A model generated the notes under the pieces. It was given only the letters and a program-made list of their open reading frames with translations, was not told the DNA's origin and ran no database searches. A stretch of 64,000 bases of DNA, taken from contig CANRIW010000003.1 in NCBI GenBank assembly GCA_947630785.1, positions 1 through 64,000 on the forward strand. Reading direction: 5' to 3'. This document shows, one piece after another, positions 56,285-64,000 of this stretch. Source of the DNA: an uncultured Oscillospiraceae bacterium (lineage in GTDB: Bacteria; Bacillota; Clostridia; Oscillospirales; Oscillospiraceae). How positions within the stretch are numbered: position 1 is the first letter of the stretch; the number at the start of each line of letters is the position of its first letter. The translations under genes were made by a program, and so were the position numbers.

Positions 56285-56388
56285 CAAAAACCGGCGGCAG
56301 ATCCCCCCTCTGTCTGGACAGACGCCGGCCGAATAATCCCCCTCCCCCCGCGGCATACTAAGGGCAGAAACGACGGGAGGGGACGGCT

Positions 56389-56754
56389 GTGCGGGAAAGC
56401 AGGTCCAGGACCGGGTGGTTTGCCCTGGCGGGGGCCGCCGCCGGACTGGTGAACGGATTTTTCGGCGGGGGCGGCGGCATGGCGCTGGTGCCCATGCTGG
56501 CGGGCAAGTGCGGCCTGGATCAGAGAAAGGCATTTGCCACGTCGGTGGCGGTCATCGCGCCGCTGTGCGCCCTGTCGGCCGGCATCTACTGGTACCGGGG
56601 GAACATGGACGTCCAGCTGGCGCTGCCCTATCTGGCGGGAGGGCTCATCGGCGGTCTTGTCGGCGGAAAAGTCTACCGGCAGATGTCCATGAAGCTGCTC
56701 CGCCGGGCCTTCGCCCTGCTGATTCTCTACGGCGGAGTGAGGGCGCTGCTGTGA
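56389..56754 (+). CDS. TauE/SafE-like half-size permease A
   Basis: LAGAAAGLVNGFFGGGGGMALVPMLAGKCGLDQRKAFATSVAVIAPLCALSA. Confidence 0.8.
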   Translation: MRESRSRTGWFALAGAAAGLVNGFFGGGGGMALVPMLAGKCGLDQRKAFATSVAVIAPLCALSAGIYWYRGNMDVQLALPYLAGGLIGGLVGGKVYRQMSMKLLRRAFALLILYGGVRALL

Positions 56755-57107
56755 CGGACTGGCTCATCCCCCTGCTGGCCGGGGCGGTCACCGGGGTGCT
56801 GTCCGGGTTCGGCGTCGGGGGCGGGTCCCTGCTGCTGATCTATATGACCGGCTTCGCCGGGGTGCCCCAGAACCTGGCCCAGGGGGTCAATCTGCTGTAC
56901 TTCCTGCCCGCCGCCGCCACCGCCCTGCCCGCCCATGTCAAAAACGGGTATATCGAGAAAAAGGCGCTGGTTCCCGCCATTCTGGCCGGGCTCGCCGGGA
57001 CCGCCCTGGCGGCCTGGCTGGCCACCGGGCTGGACGTGGGTATCCTGCGGAAGTGCTTTGGGGTATTCCTGCTGGCGGTGGGGACCCGGGAGCTGTTTTG
57101 CAAATAG
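56751..57107 (+). CDS. TauE/SafE-like half-size permease B
   Basis: LLAGAVTGVLSGFGVGGGSLLLIYMTGFAGVPQNLAQGVNLLYFLPAA; GTG start overlaps upstream TGA. Confidence 0.8.
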   Translation: MTDWLIPLLAGAVTGVLSGFGVGGGSLLLIYMTGFAGVPQNLAQGVNLLYFLPAAATALPAHVKNGYIEKKALVPAILAGLAGTALAAWLATGLDVGILRKCFGVFLLAVGTRELFCK

Positions 57108-57110
57108 CAA

Positions 57111-57146
57111 AAAAAGTTCCGGCGGAATGATCCGCCGGAACTTTTT
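57111..57146. terminator. Bidirectional terminator between permease pair and eno
   Basis: aaaaagttccggcgga-atga-tccgccggaacttttt. Confidence 0.9.
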
Positions 57147-57161
57147 GCGTCTGTCGGGAGC

Positions 57162-58481
<1,320 letters not shown>

Positions 58482-58505
58482 TCAAATAAATGATTTGATG
58501 TTATC

Positions 58506-60029
58506 TCAGTGTACGATCAGGGACTTACCCGTCATCTCGGCGGGCTGTTCCAGACCCATCAGGTCCAGCATGGTGGGGCACAGGTCGGCCAGGCGGCCGT
58601 CCCGCAGCTTCACCTGGCCGGCGCCCACCACACAGCAGGGCACCAGGTTGGTGGTGTGGGCGGTGAAGGGGGAGCCGTCGGCGTCCACCATGTGCTCGGC
58701 GTTGCCGTGGTCGGCGGTGATGATGACCTTGCCACCCAGCTTCAGGGTGGCGGCCACCACCTGGGACACGCCGTCATCCACCGCCTCGGCGGCCTTGACA
58801 GCGGCCTCGAACACGCCGGTGTGGCCCACCATGTCGCAGTTGGCGAAGTTCAGGATGACCACGTCGTACTTCCCGCTCTCGATGCGGCGTACGCACTCCT
58901 CCGTGACCAGGGGCTCGGACATCTCCGGCTGGAGGTCGTAGGTGGCCACCTTGGGGGAGGGGATCAGGCACCGGTCCTCGCCGGGGAAGACCTGCTCTAC
59001 GCCGCCGTTGAAGAAGAAGGTGACGTGGGCGTACTTCTCGGTCTCGGCGATGCGCAGCTGGGTCATGCCCAGCCTGGAGATATACTCCCCGAAGATGTTG
59101 TGCAGCGTCTCCTTGGGGTAGGCGATGACCACATTGGGCATGGTGGCGTCGTAAGAGGTGGTGCAGACGTAGTGGAGGGGGAAGAAGCCCTTTTTCCGCT
59201 CAAACCCCTTGAAGTCGGGGTCCACCAGGGAACGGGTGATCTCCCGGGCCCGGTCGGGCCGGAAGTTCATGAACAGGATGGCGTCCCCGGCGCCGATCTC
59301 GGCGTTTTTGCAGGTGACCACGGGGACCATGAACTCGTCGGTGACGCCGGCGTCATAGGACTTCTGCACCGCATCCACCGGGTCGGCGTTGAACTCTACG
59401 CTCTCGCCGTAGGCCATGGCGGCGTATGCCTTCTCCACCCGGTCCCAGTTGGTGTCACGGTCCATGGCGTAGTACCGGCCCTCCACGGTGGCGATCTTCG
59501 CGCCGTATTTGTCGCAGGTCTCCTTCATCCGGGCCACGAAGCCCTTGCCGGAGGTGGGGGGCACGTCCCGGCCGTCCAGGAAGCAGTGGACGAAGATCCT
59601 CTCCGCCCCCAGGTCGTGGGCCAGCTTGACGGCGGCCTCGATATGGGTGATGTGGGAGTGGACCCCGCCGTCGGACATTAGGCCGTAGATGTGGACGGCC
59701 CGGCCGGCGGCCTTGGCGGCGTTGATGGCGTCCACGTAGGCTTTGTTCTGGAAGAAGGTGCCCTCGTCGATGGCCTTGGAGATCTTGGGCAGGTCCTGGA
59801 ACACCACCCGGCCGGCGCCGATGTTGGTGTGGCCCACCTCGCTGTTGCCCATCTGGCCGTCGGGCAGCCCCACGTCCAGCCCGGAGGCGGACAGGCGGCA
59901 TACGGGATTTTCGGCGAACAGTTTATCCAGATTGGGGGTCTTCGCGGCGGCGATGGCGTTGTCCCCCCGCAGGGTGGAGTGGGAGATGCCGAAGCCGTCC
60001 ATGATAATGAGGGTAGTAGGTGTTTTCAT
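58506..60029 (-). CDS. gpmI: 2,3-bisphosphoglycerate-independent phosphoglycerate mutase
   Basis: TTLIIMDGFGISHS; MGNSEVGHTNIGAGRVVFQDLPKI; ITADHGNAE. Confidence 0.97.
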   Translation of the reverse strand: MKTPTTLIIMDGFGISHSTLRGDNAIAAAKTPNLDKLFAENPVCRLSASGLDVGLPDGQMGNSEVGHTNIGAGRVVFQDLPKISKAIDEGTFFQNKAYVDAINAAKAAGRAVHIYGLMSDGGVHSHITHIEAAVKLAHDLGAERIFVHCFLDGRDVPPTSGKGFVARMKETCDKYGAKIATVEGRYYAMDRDTNWDRVEKAYAAMAYGESVEFNADPVDAVQKSYDAGVTDEFMVPVVTCKNAEIGAGDAILFMNFRPDRAREITRSLVDPDFKGFERKKGFFPLHYVCTTSYDATMPNVVIAYPKETLHNIFGEYISRLGMTQLRIAETEKYAHVTFFFNGGVEQVFPGEDRCLIPSPKVATYDLQPEMSEPLVTEECVRRIESGKYDVVILNFANCDMVGHTGVFEAAVKAAEAVDDGVSQVVAATLKLGGKVIITADHGNAEHMVDADGSPFTAHTTNLVPCCVVGAGQVKLRDGRLADLCPTMLDLMGLEQPAEMTGKSLIVH

Positions 60030-60047
60030 AGAAACCCCTTCGCACTT

Positions 60048-60818
60048 TTACTGGTTGGCCGCGTTGATGATGGCCACGAAATCGTCGGGCTTCAGGGAGG
60101 CGCCGCCGATGAGGCCGCCGTCGATGTCGGGCTGGGCCAGCAGCTCGGCGGCGTTCTTGGCGTTCATGGAGCCGCCGTACTGGATGGTGACGGCCCGGGC
60201 CACCCGGGCGCCGAACTGCTTGCGGATGATGGAGCGGATGTGGGTGCAGACCTCGCCGGCCTGCTGGGCGGTGGCGGTCTTGCCGGTGCCGATGGCCCAG
60301 ATGGGCTCATAGGCGATGACCACGCGGCGCACCTGGTTCTCGTTCAGGCCGGACAGGGCGGTCTTCACCTGGTAGGAGATCAGCTCCTCGGTGACGCCCA
60401 GCTCCCGCTGCTCCAGGCTCTCGCCCACGCAGATGATGGGCTTCAGGCCCGCCGCCAGGGCGGCCTTGGCCTTCTTGTTGACGGTGAAGTCGGTCTCGTT
60501 GTAGTACTGGCGGCGCTCGGAGTGGCCGATGATGACATACTTGGCGCCCACGTCCTTGAGCATCTCGGCGGTGACCTCGCCGGTAAAGGCGCCGGAGGCC
60601 TCGTAGTGGCAGGTCTCGCCGCCGATGGCGACCCGGGTGTCCTTGAACGCCTTGACGGCGCCGGGGATGTTGACGCCGGGCACGCACAGCACCACCTCGC
60701 ACCACTTGTGGCGGCCCAGGTTGGGCTTGATGGCCTCGGCGAAGGCCTTGGTCTCGGTGAGGGTCTTGTTCATCTTCCAGTTGCCGGCGATGATAGTCTT
60801 GCGGTATTTCAGATTCAT
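60048..60818 (-). CDS. tpiA: Triosephosphate isomerase
   Basis: [34 protein letters not shown]. Confidence 0.97.
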   Translation of the reverse strand: MNLKYRKTIIAGNWKMNKTLTETKAFAEAIKPNLGRHKWCEVVLCVPGVNIPGAVKAFKDTRVAIGGETCHYEASGAFTGEVTAEMLKDVGAKYVIIGHSERRQYYNETDFTVNKKAKAALAAGLKPIICVGESLEQRELGVTEELISYQVKTALSGLNENQVRRVVIAYEPIWAIGTGKTATAQQAGEVCTHIRSIIRKQFGARVARAVTIQYGGSMNAKNAAELLAQPDIDGGLIGGASLKPDDFVAIINAANQ

Positions 60819-60860
60819 GAGTAGTCGAGCTCCTTTGTTCGTATATGATTAAATTTCAGA

Positions 60861-62141
60861 TCAGGCGTCAAGCAGGCACGCCACGCCGGGCAGCTCCTTG
60901 CCCTCCATGAACTCCAGGGAGGCGCCGCCGCCGGTGGAGATGTGGGTCATCTTGTCGGCGTAGCCCAGCTGCTGCACTGCGGCCGCGCTGTCGCCGCCGC
61001 CGATGATGGTGATGGCGCTGGTCTTGGAGAGGGCCTCGGCCACGGCCTTGGTGCCCGCCGCGAACTTCTCGAACTCGAACACGCCCATGGGGCCGTTCCA
61101 GATGACGGTGCCCGCGTCGGCCACCGCCTTGCAGTACAGCTCCACGGTGGCGGGGCCGATATCCAGGCCCTGCCAGCCCGCGGGGATCTCGCCGGCTTTG
61201 ACCACCTGGGAATTGGCGTCGGCGGAGAAGGCGTCAGCCGCCACGGTGTCCACGGGCAGGAGGAGCTTCACGCCCTTCTCGGCGGCCTTCTTCACCATGT
61301 CGTTGGCGTAGTCCTCCCAGTCGGCCTCCAGCAGGGAGTCGCCCACCTGGCCGCCCTGGGCGGCGGAGAAGGTGTAGGCCATGCCGCCGCCGATGATGAC
61401 GGTGTCGGCGATCTCCAGCAGGTTGTTGATAACGCCGATCTTGGAGCTCACCTTGGAGCCGCCCAGGATGGCGACGAGGGGACGCTTGGGGTTGGCCAGG
61501 GCGCCGCCGATGACCTCCAGCTCCTTCTGGATCAGGAAACCGGAGACGGCGGGCAGATAGTCGGCCACGCCGGCGGTGGAGGCGTGGGCGCGGTGGACGG
61601 CGCCGAAGGCGTCGGACACGTACACGCCGTTCTCCCCGGCCAGAGCGGCCATGGCCTTGGCGGTGGCGGGGTCGTTCTTGGTCTCGCCCTTCTCAAAGCG
61701 GGTGTTCTGGAGCAGCATGATCTCCCCGCCCTTGAGGGCGGCGGCCTTGGCCTGGGCGTCGGGTCCGATCACGTCGTCCGCCAGGATGACCGGCTTGCCC
61801 AGCAGCTCGCTGAGGCGGGCGGCCACGGGCTCCATGCGCAGGGCGTTCAGGGACTTCTTCCACTTCTCCTCGGTGAGGGTGGCGGGGTCCTTGCCCTTCT
61901 CGGTCTGCTTCTTCACCCACTTCTCGAAGCTGGCCTCGGGCTTGCCCAGGTGGGAGCAGGCGATGACCGCCGCGCCCTGGTCCAGCAGATACTGGATGGT
62001 GGGCAGAGCGGCCCGGATGCGCTTGTCGTCGGTGATGGCGCCGCTGCCGTCCTTGGCCTGGGGCACGTTGAAATCGCACCGCAGCAGGACCTTCCTGCCG
62101 GCGACGTCGATGTCTTTGACGGTCTTCTTGTTGTAATTCAT
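60861..62141 (-). CDS. pgk: Phosphoglycerate kinase
   Basis: [46 protein letters not shown]. Confidence 0.97.
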   Translation of the reverse strand: MNYNKKTVKDIDVAGRKVLLRCDFNVPQAKDGSGAITDDKRIRAALPTIQYLLDQGAAVIACSHLGKPEASFEKWVKKQTEKGKDPATLTEEKWKKSLNALRMEPVAARLSELLGKPVILADDVIGPDAQAKAAALKGGEIMLLQNTRFEKGETKNDPATAKAMAALAGENGVYVSDAFGAVHRAHASTAGVADYLPAVSGFLIQKELEVIGGALANPKRPLVAILGGSKVSSKIGVINNLLEIADTVIIGGGMAYTFSAAQGGQVGDSLLEADWEDYANDMVKKAAEKGVKLLLPVDTVAADAFSADANSQVVKAGEIPAGWQGLDIGPATVELYCKAVADAGTVIWNGPMGVFEFEKFAAGTKAVAEALSKTSAITIIGGGDSAAAVQQLGYADKMTHISTGGGASLEFMEGKELPGVACLLDA

Positions 62142-62204
62142 GTTCAAGCTCCTTTCGTCAAGTCAAAGTGATAGGGGCAGATCCTGCCGGATCGGGGAAA
62201 CAGA

Positions 62205-62696
62205 TCACAGACCGGCCATCTCGCCCTCGCCGGACAGGCCGGGGAAGCCCTGCTGTTTCAGCGCCTCGTAGGCGAGTACGGCGACCGAGTTGGCCAGGTT
62301 GAGGCTCCGGGCGTCCGGCCGCATGGGGATGCGGACGCACCGGTCGTAGTGGGCCATGCGGAACCACTCGGGCAGACCGGCGGTCTCCTTGCCGAAGAAC
62401 AGCCAGCAGCCGTCCCGAAACCGCGCCCGGGAGTAGTCCCGGGGGGCCTTGGTGGTGGCCAGCCACAGGTCGTCCGCCGCCTCGGGGTGCCGCGCAAACA
62501 GCTCCTCCAGGCCGGGGTAGACGTGCAGATCCACCATGGGCCAGTAGTCCAGGCCCGCCCGCTTCACCGCCTTGTCGCTGATGTCGAAGCCCAGAGGCTC
62601 CACCAGGTGGAGGCGGCTGCGGGTGGCGGCGCAGGTCCGGGCGATGTTGCCGGTGTTCATGGGGATCTCCGGCTCCACTAACACGATATTGACCAT
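62205..62696 (-). CDS. trmL: tRNA (cytidine(34)-2'-O)-methyltransferase
   Basis: MVNIVLVEPEIPMNTGNIARTCAATRSRLHLVEPLGF; SLNLANSVAVLAYEAL. Confidence 0.94.
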   Translation of the reverse strand: MVNIVLVEPEIPMNTGNIARTCAATRSRLHLVEPLGFDISDKAVKRAGLDYWPMVDLHVYPGLEELFARHPEAADDLWLATTKAPRDYSRARFRDGCWLFFGKETAGLPEWFRMAHYDRCVRIPMRPDARSLNLANSVAVLAYEALKQQGFPGLSGEGEMAGL

Positions 62697-62850
62697 GATA
62701 TCCTCCCTCAGCCACGGAACATTATATCGGCTCTACCCGCAAATGGCAAGAGAAAAAGTGGCGAAACTGTCCAAATATTCACCTTTTTTGCTGTCACTTT
62801 GCCGAAGTTGGGCCCACATGACAGTTTTTTCCCTTTTTCTCCGGGGGAGG

Positions 62851-62879
62851 TTGTCTTTTCCGCGCCGGTGTGGTACACT
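62851..62879 (+). promoter_or_regulatory. Promoter for lipoprotein genes
   Basis: TTGTCT-N17-TACACT. Confidence 0.55.
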
Positions 62880-62996
62880 GTTCCGGCGGGGCGGAAAAAG
62901 TTTTCCCTGATCATGGGAACCTTTTCCCCTCTCCCCCGTCTAAGCGTTCGACGGCGGAGACCGCCGTCCAATCCCCAATGATAAGGAGAATACGAA

Positions 62997-63536
62997 ATGA
63001 AAAAGGTCATTGCTCTTGCGCTCGCCCTGATGATGGTATTTGCCCTGTGCGCCTGCGGGGACACCGTGACCGGTCCCGGCCCCGCTCAGGAGCCCTCCGA
63101 CGCCCCTGAGCAGCCCTCTGAGCCCGCCGGGCCCGCCGAGGGCGGCAGCCTGACCGTCTTCTACGACGACACCGTCGGCAAGTACGAGTTCCCCGCCATG
63201 GTGCTGGCCGAGGGCGATATGCTGGAGATGTTCTATCCCGGCCTGTCCGCTCTGGAGGGCGTGGAGGAGTTCCAGGTCTATACCCCCATGATGACCGGCG
63301 CCGCCGCTGAGCTGACCCTGGTGAAGCTGGCCGACGGGGGCGACCCCGCCGCCGTCAAGGCCATCTTTGACGCCCGGGTGGCCGCCTGCACCAAGGACGG
63401 CGAGAACTACCCCGAGACCATCGACGCCTGGGTGAACAATTGCCGCCAGGTCACCGCCGGCAGCTATATGATGCTGGTGGTCCACACCGACTGCGACGCC
63501 ATCGAGGCCGACTTCAACGCGGCCTTCGGAGGCTGA
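62997..63536 (+). CDS. DUF4358-like lipoprotein
   Basis: MKKVIALALALMMVFALCACGDT lipobox; globular C-terminal region. Confidence 0.7.
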   Translation: MKKVIALALALMMVFALCACGDTVTGPGPAQEPSDAPEQPSEPAGPAEGGSLTVFYDDTVGKYEFPAMVLAEGDMLEMFYPGLSALEGVEEFQVYTPMMTGAAAELTLVKLADGGDPAAVKAIFDARVAACTKDGENYPETIDAWVNNCRQVTAGSYMMLVVHTDCDAIEADFNAAFGG

Positions 63537-63538
63537 CC

Positions 63539-64000
63539 ATGAGACGGACGCTCGTTTTGTTTCTGGCTCTGGCGCTGGCGCTGAGCCTGTGCGCCTGCGC
63601 CCGTCCCGCGGCGGAAACCACTCAGCCGCCCGATAGCGAGGCCCCCTCGGAAGCACCTTCCGCGCCGCCCAGCGAAACTCCCTCGGAGGAGCCCGGCGCG
63701 GCGCCCACCGAAGGGCCCACGGCGCCTCCCACCGAGGAGCCCTCAGAGGAGCCCACAACAGAGCCCACCGAGTCCCCCACGGAGGCTCCAAAGCCCACGG
63801 CGACCCCGAAGCCCACCGAGAAGCCCAAGCCCGCGGAGACCCCGAAACCCACCGAGCCCGAACCGGCGGAAACCCCAATGCCGGCCGAGACGCCCGCGCC
63901 CACCGAGGAACCCAGGCCCTCCGCCCCGCCGATCCACCCCGGCGGTATCGGCGGCAATACCCAGCCCCCCGAGACCCAGCCCCCGGAGAGCGAGGCGCCC
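63539..64000 (+). CDS. Lipoprotein with Pro/Thr/Glu-rich linker, truncated by window end
   Basis: MRRTLVLFLALALALSLCACARPAAETTQPPDSEAPSEAP...PTEEPSEEPTTEPTESPTEAPKPTATPKPTEKPKPAETPKP; no stop before 64000. Confidence 0.75.
   Translation, partial: MRRTLVLFLALALALSLCACARPAAETTQPPDSEAPSEAPSAPPSETPSEEPGAAPTEGPTAPPTEEPSEEPTTEPTESPTEAPKPTATPKPTEKPKPAETPKPTEPEPAETPMPAETPAPTEEPRPSAPPIHPGGIGGNTQPPETQPPESEAP

Overview
GC-rich Firmicutes chromosome segment, probably Oscillospiraceae (inferred from gene content and codon style, not searched). Core blocks: tRNA-Ser(GCT)/tRNA-Ser(TGA); T-box leuA, proC, DUF6273-type membrane protein; yebC; glycogen operon glgB-glgC-glgD-glgA-glgP-ROK glucokinase-pgi; patatin and MATE genes; infC-rpmI-rplT; an oligopeptide/nickel-type ABC transporter operon; gltX; nnr-lipoprotein-alr-mazF; T-box pheS-pheT; enolase-gpmI-tpiA-pgk; trmL; terminal lipoproteins. 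The main accessory region is a ~14.9 kb integrated mobilizable element (about 22998-37845). It splits a tRNA-Ser(CGA) in its anticodon loop, carries a second intact tRNA-Ser(CGA), a tyrosine integrase with HTH/excisionase-like proteins, a MobV relaxase with a pMV158-like oriT, and a rearranged type III restriction-modification locus. That locus (res - two-TM membrane protein - mod with an AT-rich TRD - FRG-domain protein) is the best candidate for an undescribed defence system. Other points of note: PheT with an apparent duplicated tRNA-binding domain, GlgB with a histone-H1-like tail, a probable AUA start in infC, a phage-like small gene with an in-frame TGA at an expected Trp, and a chimeric junction of two serine recombinases at the left edge. 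All calls are from reading the sequence; no database search was run.
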